64,000 nt of DNA from Homoserinimonas sedimenticola (GTDB taxonomy: Bacteria; Actinomycetota; Actinomycetes; Actinomycetales; Microbacteriaceae). Under the pieces are notes generated by a model, which had not been told where the DNA came from, searched no databases, and saw nothing but the letters and a program-made list of their open reading frames with translations. Of the stretch, positions 25,646 to 34,196 are shown one piece after another (within the stretch, counting starts at the first letter, position 1; each line of letters starts with the position of its first letter). The stretch is from NCBI RefSeq assembly GCF_026094475.1, contig NZ_JAPELL010000001.1, positions 1,140,326-1,204,325 on the forward strand, written 5' to 3'. A program made the translations under genes and the position numbers.

Positions 25646-27867
25646 GAACCGAGGGTATCGCCCACGATCGTGACGCGAGCATCCGCCCCTACCAGCCGAA
25701 CCTCGCCACCTTCCCGGTGCACAGTGAAGGTCTCACGCCGACCCTCGGGCGTCACGACCGTGACCGTGCGCGACCCCGAGCCGGGGAACACCCGCAACTC
25801 GAGCCCGTCGAGGTAGTCGTAGTCGGGCCGGTCGTCGCGCGCGCCGAAGGGGATGACCGCACCCTCGCGCACGTAGAGCGGGAGCGTGTCGAAGCCGTGC
25901 CTCTCGCGGCGCCAGCGTCCCCCCTCGACGGCTTCGCCCGTGAACCAGTTCGTCCAGGTGCCCTCTGGCAGGTAGAACTCGACCTCTCCTGTGGCGCTGA
26001 AGACGGGCGCGATGAGCAGGTCACCGCCGAGCATGTACTGACGGTCGAGGTGCACGACCGCGGGGTCGTCGGGGAACTCGAGCAGCATGGGGCGCAGCAC
26101 GGGAGTGCCCGCAGCGGATGCTTCAGCTCCCGCCGCAAGAAGGTATGGCATGAGGCGCAGCTTGAGACGCGTGAACTCGCGCGTGACCTCGACGGCGCTC
26201 TGGCCGGGCTCCTCCGTGCCGTCGTCGAAGGCCCACGGAACGCGGTAGGACTCGCTGCCGTGGAAGCGGGAGTGGCTGCTGAGCAGGCCGAAGGCGGTCC
26301 AGCGTTTGAAGACGCCGGCGTCGGGCGTTCCCTCGAAGCCACCGATGTCGTGGCTCCAGAAGGCGAAACCGCTGTACGCGAGCGAGAGCCCGCCCCGCAG
26401 AGTCTCGGCCATCGACTCGTAGCTCGAGGTGGAATCGCCGCCCCAGTGCACGGGTAGCGCTTGGCCCCCGACGGTCGCCGAGCGGGCGAACACCACAGCG
26501 TCGCCCGCACCGCGCTCCTCCTCGAGCACCTCGAAGACGGCACGGTTGTAGAGCTGCGTGTAAAGGTTGTGCATGCGCTCGGCGCTCGTGCCGTCGAAGT
26601 ACTCGACCTCGAGCGGGATGCGCTCACCGAAGTCGGTCTTGAAGGCGTCTACCCCCTGAGCGAGGAGACCGCGCAGCTTGGACTGGAACCAGGCCGTCGC
26701 ATCCGGGTTCGTGAAGTCGACGAGCGCCATGCCCGCCTGCCACATGTCCCACTGCCACACGTCGCCGTTCGGCTTCGTCACGAGGTAGCCGGCCGCGCGG
26801 CCCTCCTCGAAGAGGGCGGAGCGCTGGGCGATGTAGGGATTGATCCACACGCAGACGCGCAGGTCGCGCTCGTGCAGGCGGGCGAGCATGCCCTCGGGGT
26901 CGGGGAAGGTGCGAGGGTCCCATTCGAAATCGCTCCACTGGAACTCGTGCATCCAGAAGCAGTCGAAGTGGAAGACACTGAGGGGCAGCTCGCGCTCCGC
27001 CATCCCGTCGATGAACGAGGTGACGGTCGCCTCGTCGTAGTCGGTCGTGAAGCTGGTCGAGAGCCACAGGCCGTAGGACCAGGCGGGAACGGATGCGGGG
27101 CGCCCCGCGAGTGCCGTGTAGCGGTCGAGCACGGCCTTGGGGGTCGGCCCGTCGATCACGAGGTACTCGAGGCTCTCGCCCTCGACCGAGAACTGCACGC
27201 GCTCGACCGCCTCGCTGCCGACCTCGTAGGAGACGAGACCGGGGTGATTGACGAGCACGCCGTAGCCGCGGCTGCTGAGGTGGAAGGGCACGTTCTTGTA
27301 GGCCTGCTCGCTCGACGTGCCGCCGTCGGCGTTCCACACGTCGATGCTCTGGCCGTTCTTGACGACCGGCCCGAAGCGCTCGCCCAGGCCGTAGATGAGC
27401 TCGCCGACGCCGAGCGCGAGCTGCTCACGCACGTAGGGCACGCCATCGACCGTGAAGTAGCCGAGCGATTTGGGTCCGCTGCTCGTGACGATCTCGCCAC
27501 CACGCTCGAAGTCGAGCCGCCAGGGGGCGCCCGCCGAGACGCGTGCCGTGAGCCCACCACTCGTCAAGGTCGCGCCGTCCTCCGTACGCTCCACCGTGCC
27601 GACGCCCGCCTCGCTCGCGAGCTCGAAGCCGCGCTGTGCGCGAACGCCCTCGTGGTGCGTCGCGCGCACCCGGATGACACCCTCGAGGGGCGAGTCGAGG
27701 GAGACCGTCAGCACGGGGCGGTTGAGCGTATCCCCGCGTCCCGAGATGACCTTGGTCGGTGCGACGACCGTGAGCGAATGCTCCCCCGCCTCGATCTCGT
27801 AGGCCTCCTGCGCGTACAGCGCCTCGACGCCGTCGCGCAGCATCCAGAATCCGTCGGTGAACTTCAT
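25642..27867 (-). CDS. Family 31 alpha-xylosidase (YicI type)
   Basis: 741 residues, no signal peptide, cytoplasmic. It would release xylose from isoprimeverose or xyloglucan oligosaccharides. The start MKFTDGFWML is typical of YicI-like enzymes; the nucleophile is Asp412 in FKTDFGERIP and the acid/base Asp478 in WGGDSTSS, four residues off the E. coli YicI positions (416 and 482). ATG at 27867 shares one base with the permease stop (TAATG); the frame extends to 28077 without need. The product xylose feeds XylA/XylB encoded next door. Confidence 0.94.
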   Translation of the reverse strand: MKFTDGFWMLRDGVEALYAQEAYEIEAGEHSLTVVAPTKVISGRGDTLNRPVLTVSLDSPLEGVIRVRATHHEGVRAQRGFELASEAGVGTVERTEDGATLTSGGLTARVSAGAPWRLDFERGGEIVTSSGPKSLGYFTVDGVPYVREQLALGVGELIYGLGERFGPVVKNGQSIDVWNADGGTSSEQAYKNVPFHLSSRGYGVLVNHPGLVSYEVGSEAVERVQFSVEGESLEYLVIDGPTPKAVLDRYTALAGRPASVPAWSYGLWLSTSFTTDYDEATVTSFIDGMAERELPLSVFHFDCFWMHEFQWSDFEWDPRTFPDPEGMLARLHERDLRVCVWINPYIAQRSALFEEGRAAGYLVTKPNGDVWQWDMWQAGMALVDFTNPDATAWFQSKLRGLLAQGVDAFKTDFGERIPLEVEYFDGTSAERMHNLYTQLYNRAVFEVLEEERGAGDAVVFARSATVGGQALPVHWGGDSTSSYESMAETLRGGLSLAYSGFAFWSHDIGGFEGTPDAGVFKRWTAFGLLSSHSRFHGSESYRVPWAFDDGTEEPGQSAVEVTREFTRLKLRLMPYLLAAGAEASAAGTPVLRPMLLEFPDDPAVVHLDRQYMLGGDLLIAPVFSATGEVEFYLPEGTWTNWFTGEAVEGGRWRRERHGFDTLPLYVREGAVIPFGARDDRPDYDYLDGLELRVFPGSGSRTVTVVTPEGRRETFTVHREGGEVRLVGADARVTIVGDTLGS

Positions 27868-28763
27868 TACTTGACTGCTCCTGCCGTGATGCCGCGCGTG
27901 AGGGTGCGCTGGAAGATGAAGAAGAAGATGAGGGTGGGGATGACGCCCAGCAGCGCGCTCGCGCTCGTGGTCGTGACATCCATCAGCCGGTCGCCCTGAA
28001 GCACGCTGATCGCGACGGGCACCGTCTGGTTGTCGTTGGAGACGAGGAAGGTAAGCGGGATGAGAAACTCGTTCCACGTCCAGATGAAGAAGAAGATCAG
28101 CAGCACGCTGAGGGTCGGGCGACTGATCGGCACGACGACCCGCCAGAGGATCTGCCAGCGATTGGCGCCGTCCAGCGCGGCCGCCTCAAGGACCTCCTTC
28201 GGGAAGGTCCCATAGACGCTCGCGAGCAGGTAGGTGCCGAAGGCGCTCTGGATGACCGTGAAGATGATGATGATCGCCCAGGTGGTGTTGTAGAGGCCCA
28301 CCTCTTTGAACATGTAGTAGAGCGGATAGAGCAGCGCCTCCTGGGGAAGCATGTTGGCGAGCAGGAACAGCACGATGATCCACGTGCGGCCGCGTACCCG
28401 CCCGATGCCGATCGCAAAGGCATTGAGCACCGAGATGACGACCGCGAAGAGCGCGACCAGCCCGCTCGTGTAGATCGAGTTCCAGAGCTTCTCAGGAAAG
28501 TTCACCCGCTCCCAGAAGTTCACGAGGCCGTCGAAATAGAGCTCTGTCGGCAGGGCGAGCGGCCCTCCCGTCGCATAGTCGGCGGGCGACTTGAAGGAGT
28601 TGATGACGATCAGCAGGAACGGGAATGCGATGAGCACTCCGAATACGATCGCGAGCGCGAGGATGACCCAGTCGGCGGGGCGACGCCGCCGCCGATTGCG
28701 TCGCTTGGGGGCGGGCTCGCCTGTCGGCACGGCTCCCGCCGGGGCATTCGTGAGGGCGCTCAC
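27867..28763 (-). CDS. CUT1 sugar ABC transporter permease (MalG type)
   Basis: 298 residues, six predicted helices, EAA loop LEAAALDGANRWQILWRVVV. A basic N-terminal run (PKRRNRRRRRPADW) precedes the first helix. Its ATG overlaps the upstream permease stop by 4 nt, and its own stop overlaps the GH31 start, showing a tightly coupled operon. It forms the channel with the permease at 28760-29701. Confidence 0.9.
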   Translation of the reverse strand: MSALTNAPAGAVPTGEPAPKRRNRRRRRPADWVILALAIVFGVLIAFPFLLIVINSFKSPADYATGGPLALPTELYFDGLVNFWERVNFPEKLWNSIYTSGLVALFAVVISVLNAFAIGIGRVRGRTWIIVLFLLANMLPQEALLYPLYYMFKEVGLYNTTWAIIIIFTVIQSAFGTYLLASVYGTFPKEVLEAAALDGANRWQILWRVVVPISRPTLSVLLIFFFIWTWNEFLIPLTFLVSNDNQTVPVAISVLQGDRLMDVTTTSASALLGVIPTLIFFFIFQRTLTRGITAGAVK

Positions 28764-29701
28764 AGTCCGCTCCTCTCGCGCTTCTCGACCGCGTTCTGGG
28801 CGCGGATGAACAGGACGACGAGCACGCAGATCACGATCGTGAGCGCCGTCGCGATGGTCGCGCCGTAGCCGACCTGCTGCGACTGGAAGAACTCGCTGTA
28901 GGCGTAGTAGCTCGGCACCATGGTGCTGTCGCCGGGCCCGCCGCGGGTGAGCACGAAAATGGGGCCAAAGACCTTCATGGCCGCGATCGTGCAGGTGAGG
29001 GTGACCACAAAGATCTCGGGGCGGATCACGCTGACCGTGATGGCGCGGAAGCGTTGGAACCAGTTCGCCCCGTCGAGCTCGGCCGCCTCATAGAGCTCGG
29101 GGTCGACCCGCTGCAGCGCCGCCATGAAGATCACGACGGGGTAGCCGATCTGCACCCAGACGAGCACGACCATGATGCTCAGGAGCGCCGTGTCGGGGCT
29201 GCCGAGCCAGTTGTGGGCGAGGGCGCCGAGCCCCAGATCGGTCAGGATCGTGTTGAGCGCACCGTTCTCGGGGCGCAGGATCCAGCCGATCACGATGCCC
29301 GCGACGACGACCGGGAGCACCTGGGGAAGGTAGTAGGTCGCCCGCATGAAGCTCGCAAGGCGGCCGCCGAACTTCTTGCCCACGAGGTCGAAGAGCATTG
29401 CCGCGAGCACGAGCCCGAGCAGTGTCGGCACGATGACCATTGCGATGATCATGGCGACGCTGTTGCGGAAGGAGGCCCAGAATGTCGTGTCGCCCGCCAG
29501 CTCGATCCAGTTCTCGAGGCCGATGAACTCGGGCGGGCGGATGCCGCGCCACTCCGTGAAGGTCAGCAGCACGTTCCAGACGAGGGGCACAAGCACGATG
29601 AGCGTGAGCAGCACGAGACCGGGCACGAGGTAGAGCCAGTAGACGGCGCGGCCACCCTTCCCGCGATGCGGGATGAGACCCTCGTCGGCGAGGCGGGTCA
29701 T
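28760..29701 (-). CDS. CUT1 sugar ABC transporter permease (MalF type)
   Basis: 313 residues, six predicted helices, EAA loop YEAAELDGANWFQRFRAITV. ATG at 29701 follows AGGAGGAATC. It partners the downstream permease and the binding protein upstream, from which it is separated by a strong hairpin. No ATPase gene is in the operon. Confidence 0.9.
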   Translation of the reverse strand: MTRLADEGLIPHRGKGGRAVYWLYLVPGLVLLTLIVLVPLVWNVLLTFTEWRGIRPPEFIGLENWIELAGDTTFWASFRNSVAMIIAMVIVPTLLGLVLAAMLFDLVGKKFGGRLASFMRATYYLPQVLPVVVAGIVIGWILRPENGALNTILTDLGLGALAHNWLGSPDTALLSIMVVLVWVQIGYPVVIFMAALQRVDPELYEAAELDGANWFQRFRAITVSVIRPEIFVVTLTCTIAAMKVFGPIFVLTRGGPGDSTMVPSYYAYSEFFQSQQVGYGATIATALTIVICVLVVLFIRAQNAVEKRERSGL

Positions 29702-29725
29702 GATTCCTCCTGAGCGTGGGAGAGG

Positions 29726-29761
29726 ACTCCGGGGAGCGCGTATCGGGGCGCTCCCCGGAGT
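29726..29761 (-). terminator. Hairpin between binding-protein and permease genes
   Basis: A perfect 14-bp stem (ACTCCGGGGAGCGC and its complement) with an 8-nt loop, no U-tract, directly after the binding-protein gene. Likely mRNA stabiliser or attenuator. Confidence 0.65.
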
Positions 29762-29776
29762 TCCGGGCGGATGCTG

Positions 29777-31066
29777 CTAGCGGAAGTCGGCCGCGTAGGA
29801 CTCGTACTCCTCCTCGAGTGAGGTGAGCACCTCATCCGGCGACTTCGTCTTGTTGATGAGCTGCTGCAGCTCGGCGACGAGGGTGTCGTAGAACGTCGGC
29901 GTGGGCCAGTCGGGGTAGAAGGCGAGACCGTCCCGCTCGTTGATGGCATTGAAGCCCTCGATGAGCTCCTGGCTCTTCTCGTCGGTGATGTCGGCGATGT
30001 CCGCCGCGACGGGCAGACCGCCGCTGTTGCCGAGCAGCGCCTGGATCTCGGGCCGGAGCGTGATGTCGATGAACTCGTAGGCCAGCTCCGGGTTGCCCGC
30101 GTTGACGGGAACCACCCACATGTTGCCCGCCGAGCCGAGGTTCAGCTCGCTGCCCGGGAACTCGAAGATGCCCCACTCGAAGCTCGTAGCCTCGTCGAGG
30201 AAGCGGCCGTACCACCAGCTGCCGGAGACGAAGATCGGCGCGCTGCCGTTGATGAATGAGACACCGGCATCCTCTGCCTTGAGCCCGGAGGCGTTCTGCG
30301 AGAGGTAGCCCTTGTCGACGTACTCGACCAGCGTCTCGGCCGCCGTCGTGAAGGCCTCGTCGTGGAAGTCGACCTCGCCCTCGTAGAGCTGGTAGTCATT
30401 CACCCACTGCCGGTCGGCCTCCATCAGGGCGAGCTGGTAGAAGAGCTGGCCGAGGGGGTACTCCTGGCCTGCCTGCGCGAGCGGCGTGATGCCTGCATCG
30501 ACGAAGCTGTCGAGCACGGCCTCGAACTCCTCGTACGTCGTGGGGACCTCGAGACCCTGAGCGGCGAAGGCGTCCTTGTTGTAGTACACCGTCACGTACT
30601 CGCCGTAGTTCGGCACGCCGTACCAGGCGCCCGAGCCCATGACGCCGTCCTCGTTGTAGCGGGCCGTGGTCTGGAGCGCGGGGGCGAGCTTGTCGTCCCA
30701 GCCATGCTCCTCGACCGCCTCGGTGATGTCCGTCAACAACCCCTGGCTCGCAAGCAGCCCGGCCGTGCCGTTGCCCTTCGCGTACTCGAGGATGTCGGGG
30801 GCTTCATCAGAGTTGAGCACCTGGCTCGCGGTCGAGCGGATCTGCTCGAAGCCCTTGGCCTCGAACTCGACCGTGGCACCGGTCTCCTCCTCGAAGATCT
30901 CGATCGCCCTGTCCCACGCGATTCCCATCGCGCTGTTCTCACCCTCGAAGTGCCAGAGGGTGAGGGTGTTGTCGTCACCTTCGTCGCCACCCGCGCCGGA
31001 GCATCCGGTCGCGACCAGGGCAACGGCGGCAACCGCGGCTGCAAGCGTTGCGCGCCTCTTGTGCAT
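29777..31066 (-). CDS. ABC importer solute-binding lipoprotein (CUT1, alpha-xyloside operon)
   Basis: 429 residues. Signal peptide with lipobox ATGC just before the Ser/Gly/Asp-rich linker; the mature part starts as a family 1 binding protein (NTLTLWHFEGENSAMGIAWD). ATG at 31066 follows GAGGAGG at 5 nt spacing; an open extension to 31117 lacks a ribosome-binding site. First gene of the operon with two permeases, alpha-xylosidase and LacI, so xyloglucan-derived or isoprimeverose-type oligosaccharides are the likely ligands (inference). Confidence 0.87.
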   Translation of the reverse strand: MHKRRATLAAAVAAVALVATGCSGAGGDEGDDNTLTLWHFEGENSAMGIAWDRAIEIFEEETGATVEFEAKGFEQIRSTASQVLNSDEAPDILEYAKGNGTAGLLASQGLLTDITEAVEEHGWDDKLAPALQTTARYNEDGVMGSGAWYGVPNYGEYVTVYYNKDAFAAQGLEVPTTYEEFEAVLDSFVDAGITPLAQAGQEYPLGQLFYQLALMEADRQWVNDYQLYEGEVDFHDEAFTTAAETLVEYVDKGYLSQNASGLKAEDAGVSFINGSAPIFVSGSWWYGRFLDEATSFEWGIFEFPGSELNLGSAGNMWVVPVNAGNPELAYEFIDITLRPEIQALLGNSGGLPVAADIADITDEKSQELIEGFNAINERDGLAFYPDWPTPTFYDTLVAELQQLINKTKSPDEVLTSLEEEYESYAADFR

Positions 31067-31154
31067 CTCTACCTCCTCGTATGGGAGAGGACGCGCGATG
31101 TGCAGGGCCGCATCCACTCCGATGCTTTTGTTGTGAGTGACAACCTACAGAAGG

Positions 31155-31166
31155 TTTACCGGTAAA
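31155..31166. promoter_or_regulatory. Palindromic operator upstream of the alpha-xyloside operon
   Basis: TTTACCGGTAAA, a perfect 12-bp palindrome with central CG as in LacI-family operators, about 90 bp before the binding-protein start. A second inverted repeat, GTTGT-N5-ACAAC (about 31131-31145), lies beside it. The rest of 31067-31295 shows nothing clear. Confidence 0.6.
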
Positions 31167-31295
31167 GCTAGAGGCAATTTCGCGCGACCCTGCGGCCCTC
31201 GCCTCGGAGTTTCGGAGGAGAAACGGGGCGCCACGCCGGCCGACGGATGCCGGGAGACAGCGTGTCGGCAAAAATCTCCTCCCGAACATGCCGGA

Positions 31296-31380
31296 GGAGG
31301 CGGGGGGCGGCGGCGCGAGGAGGCGGGGGCGGCGCGAGGAGGCGGAGGCGGCGCGAGGAGGCGGGGGGCGGCGCGAGGAG
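31296..31380. repeat. GC-rich minisatellite after the alditol oxidase gene
   Basis: Four units of 19-23 bp starting 31296, 31319, 31338 and 31357 with consensus GGAGGCGGGGGCGGCGCGA, differing by G-run length and one base. The array abuts the oxidase stop codon (31381-31383). Strong strand asymmetry (purine-rich plus strand) is notable. Confidence 0.85.
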
Positions 31381-32637
31381 TCAGCGGGGTAGGTGCGCGT
31401 CGAGGAAGGCGTTGTCGAACTTGCGAGCCGGGTCGAGCCGGCGGCGCAGTTCGGCGAAGTCGGCGGCCCGCGGGTACCGCGCGCTCACGTCGCCCACCAT
31501 GAAGAGCTTGCCCCAGTGCGGGCGGAACGCGAACGGCTCAAGCTCCCGCTCGATCGTGGAGAGCAGCCCCTCGACCTCGGTCTGGCGCTGCTCCCATGTG
31601 AAGTGCAGGCCGACCACGTCGCATCCGTAGGCCGGGCTGAGCCAGAGGTCATCGGCGGCGACCGTGCGCACCTCGCACACCTGCAGCAGCGGGGCGATGC
31701 GGTGCGCGAGGCCCTGTAGGGCGCGAATCGCGTCAACCGCGTGCTCGCGCGGCACGAGGTATTCGCTCTGCAGCTCCTGCCCGTTCGACGGCGTGAAGTC
31801 GAGCCTGAAGTGCGGCAGCCGGTCGAGCCAGCGGCCCGGCACGCCGAGCTGCTGCGTGCAGTTCTCGGGCGAGATGCCGGGCAGCGGATGCCTCTCCCCC
31901 TCGGCGGGCGAACCGCCGAAGTGGTCACGGGGCAGGGAGTCGTCGCGGTCGGGGCGGCGCTTGAACCAGCCCTGGTCGATCGTCTCCGCATCCCGCCAAG
32001 TCGTGAAGAGGCTCACGCTGTGGGCCGCGAAGGTGACGCCCGTGAGATCGTTGAGCACATGCGCCCAGGGGATGCCCTCGATGACGTGCTGCTCGACCTC
32101 ATAGCTCGGCTCGATGTCGAGAGTGACCGAGGTGGTCACGCCGAGAGCGCCGAGCGACACGACAGCACCCACGAAGTCCGGGTCGCCGCGGCGGAGCGCC
32201 AAGAGCGAGCCGTCGGCGGTCACGAGCTCGAGGCCCGCGACACTCGAGGCGAGGCTGCCCGTGCGATCGCCCGAGCCGTGCGTGCCGGTCGCGATGGCGC
32301 CGGCCACCGAGATGTGCGGCAAGGAGGCGAGCGCGGCGAGCGCCCAGCCCTGCTCCTCAAGCGCGATCGCGAGGTCGCCGTAGCGCGCGCCGGCCGGCAC
32401 CGTGGCGGTACGGGCATCCGCATCGATGACGGGTTCGCCGCCCAGGCGGCGCACCGAGACCTGGGCGTGCTCCGTGTCGGCGATGCGATTGAAGGAGTGC
32501 CGCGTGCCAAGGGCCCGGAGGCTCCCCTCCTGCGCCACGACCTGCCGCAGCTCGTCGATGCTTTCCGGTTCATAAACCTCGGATGCCGCGTACCGCAGGT
32601 TCCCCGCCCAGTTGGAGCGGTTCCGCTCCTCAGTCAT
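31381..32637 (-). CDS. Alditol (xylitol) oxidase, FAD-dependent
   Basis: 418 residues, which I recall as the length of Streptomyces coelicolor AldO. It oxidises polyols such as xylitol or sorbitol at C1 with release of hydrogen peroxide. His47 in GTRHSFNRIA corresponds to the covalent FAD-linking histidine; SLPHISVAGAIATGTHGSG is the FAD-binding motif, and CEVRTVAAD and HWGKLF carry expected substrate-binding Glu/Arg and Lys residues. ATG at 32637 overlaps the pncC stop by 8 nt (ATGACTGA). No signal peptide. A role with plant pentitols fits the island; not proven by sequence. Confidence 0.9.
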   Translation of the reverse strand: MTEERNRSNWAGNLRYAASEVYEPESIDELRQVVAQEGSLRALGTRHSFNRIADTEHAQVSVRRLGGEPVIDADARTATVPAGARYGDLAIALEEQGWALAALASLPHISVAGAIATGTHGSGDRTGSLASSVAGLELVTADGSLLALRRGDPDFVGAVVSLGALGVTTSVTLDIEPSYEVEQHVIEGIPWAHVLNDLTGVTFAAHSVSLFTTWRDAETIDQGWFKRRPDRDDSLPRDHFGGSPAEGERHPLPGISPENCTQQLGVPGRWLDRLPHFRLDFTPSNGQELQSEYLVPREHAVDAIRALQGLAHRIAPLLQVCEVRTVAADDLWLSPAYGCDVVGLHFTWEQRQTEVEGLLSTIERELEPFAFRPHWGKLFMVGDVSARYPRAADFAELRRRLDPARKFDNAFLDAHLPR

Positions 32638-33103
32638 CCGATTCGACGGCTTCCGCGAGCGCAATGAGCGCCTGCCGCTTCGTCGCCTCGAGGATCTCAC
32701 CCGGGTCGCCGTGGAAGCGGTGCTGCTGCACGTAACCGCGCTTGGGAGTCGTGACGCCGAGGTAGACGGTGCCGACGGGCTGCCCGTCCTGCTCGTCGGG
32801 CCCGCCGACGCCCGTGACGGAGACGGCGATGTCGGCCCCCATCAACTCGGCGACACCCGCCGCCATCTGCGCGGCGGCCGTCTCGCAGACGACCGGCCCC
32901 CGCTCGACGCCGAGGGCGCGATACTTTGCCTCGCGGTGGTAGGCGACCACGCCGCCCGCGAACCAGTCGGAGGAGGACTCCCCCGCGCCCAGCGCGCTCG
33001 CGATCTGGCCCGATGTGAGCGATTCCGCGCACGCGACTCTCACCTCGGAGCCTCCCGCGGCGCTGCCGATGCGTTCGACCAGAGCTGTGATCTCGTCCTC
33101 CAT
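32630..33103 (-). CDS. pncC: CinA C-terminal domain protein, nicotinamide-nucleotide amidohydrolase
   Basis: 157 residues, the size of stand-alone PncC enzymes that deamidate nicotinamide mononucleotide to nicotinate mononucleotide in NAD recycling. Conserved segments: ACAESLTSGQIA (catalytic Ser region), GGVVAYHREAKYRALGV and VTGVGGPDEQDGQPVGTVYL. ATG at 33103 is preceded by GGGAGA; an alternative TTG at 33148 would overlap the GH43 gene. It overlaps the alditol oxidase start, so the two are translationally coupled despite unrelated roles. It might be read from the arabinan operon upstream, 37 bp away. Confidence 0.88.
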   Translation of the reverse strand: MEDEITALVERIGSAAGGSEVRVACAESLTSGQIASALGAGESSSDWFAGGVVAYHREAKYRALGVERGPVVCETAAAQMAAGVAELMGADIAVSVTGVGGPDEQDGQPVGTVYLGVTTPKRGYVQQHRFHGDPGEILEATKRQALIALAEAVESDD

Positions 33104-33140
33104 GTCTCCCGATTGTGGTGCGCTGCCGCTCCGGGCGCTT

Positions 33141-34196
33141 TCAGTCAATGCTCGGCCAGCCGTCGACCCACTCGATCGGGCGGATACCGAGTGTGAACTG
33201 TCCGCCCCGGTCGCCGTCGTAGTAGTGGTAGGCCAGGTAGTCCACCCCGCCGACCCGCGCGACGGACTGCCCGCCGGGACCGATCTGCGGATGCTCGGAC
33301 TCGAGCAGCGACATCCCGCCGTCCTGCAGCAGCGGCACGCCCTCCCGGTCGAGATAGGGACCCGTCACCGTCTCGGAGCGCCCCACCGCCATGTTGTAGG
33401 TGCTGCCGAGGCCGCGGCAGCATGAGTCGCGCGAGAAGAAGAGGTAGTACCAGCCGTCGCGCTCCACGATGTAGGGCGCCTCGATCGCGTTGGGCGGAGT
33501 TTGCCGGTCGGCGAGGCGGAGTGGTTCTGCATGGTCGACCCTGAGGCCCGAGGGCCACTCGAGCTCGATCATTCGCAGTCCGCTCCAGAACGAACCGAAG
33601 GCCATCCACGGCGTGCCCTCGGCGTCGGTGATGATGCCGGGGTCGATCGCGTTGAAGTCGTCGTCGCCGTCCGAGGCGATGACCGGTCCGCGGTCGACCC
33701 ACTCGTAGTTCGCAGCATCCGGGTCGAGCGTTTCGTTGGTCGCGAGGGCGATGACGGAGGTGTTGCTGCCGAACGTCGACGCCGAGTAGTAGAGGTGCCA
33801 GGTGCCGTCGTGCCGCACGAGCTCGGGCGCCCAGAGGTTGTCGACCCCGTCGACGGCCTCGACCACCCATGCGGGCTTCTCCTGCCACACCTCGCCCACG
33901 TACTCCCACTGCTCTCCGTCGTCGGAGTGGCGGACCTGGATGTTGCCGTCGGCCACGGCGCCGTTGCCCGTCGAGTAGACGTACCAGTCGTCGCCTTCGA
34001 TCGCGAGGGCGGGGTCGTGCGTGGTCAGGTCGCCGCTCAGCTCGAGCGACTCATGCTGAGGCCCCGTCGAGCACGCCGTGAGCGCCACCGAGAGGAGGGC
34101 TGCCCCTGCGACGGCGGGCAGCATCGCCCGCCGACGAATCACTGTTGTAGCGCGGCCGCGGCGCCAACCACGACCGCCGCGGCCGCGGGTCTTCAT
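33141..34196 (-). CDS. Family 43 glycoside hydrolase, arabinanase/arabinofuranosidase-type lipoprotein
   Basis: 351 residues. A long basic N-terminus, hydrophobic core and lipobox LTAC (Cys42) predict an exported, membrane-anchored enzyme, the only clearly extracellular hydrolase of the island. The five-bladed propeller triad is visible: Asp61 (THDPALA), Asp185 (NAIDPGIIT) and Glu239 (NAIEAPYIV). The features resemble endo-1,5-alpha-L-arabinanases. ATG at 34196 overlaps the GH51 stop. It would trim arabinan outside so that fragments can be imported by the operon's transporter. Confidence 0.88.
   Translation of the reverse strand: MKTRGRGGRGWRRGRATTVIRRRAMLPAVAGAALLSVALTACSTGPQHESLELSGDLTTHDPALAIEGDDWYVYSTGNGAVADGNIQVRHSDDGEQWEYVGEVWQEKPAWVVEAVDGVDNLWAPELVRHDGTWHLYYSASTFGSNTSVIALATNETLDPDAANYEWVDRGPVIASDGDDDFNAIDPGIITDAEGTPWMAFGSFWSGLRMIELEWPSGLRVDHAEPLRLADRQTPPNAIEAPYIVERDGWYYLFFSRDSCCRGLGSTYNMAVGRSETVTGPYLDREGVPLLQDGGMSLLESEHPQIGPGGQSVARVGGVDYLAYHYYDGDRGGQFTLGIRPIEWVDGWPSID

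Noticed and set aside
31296-31380. Gly/Arg-rich protein segment on the plus strand
   Set aside because: Created by the GC-rich minisatellite; no start signal and no conserved domain.
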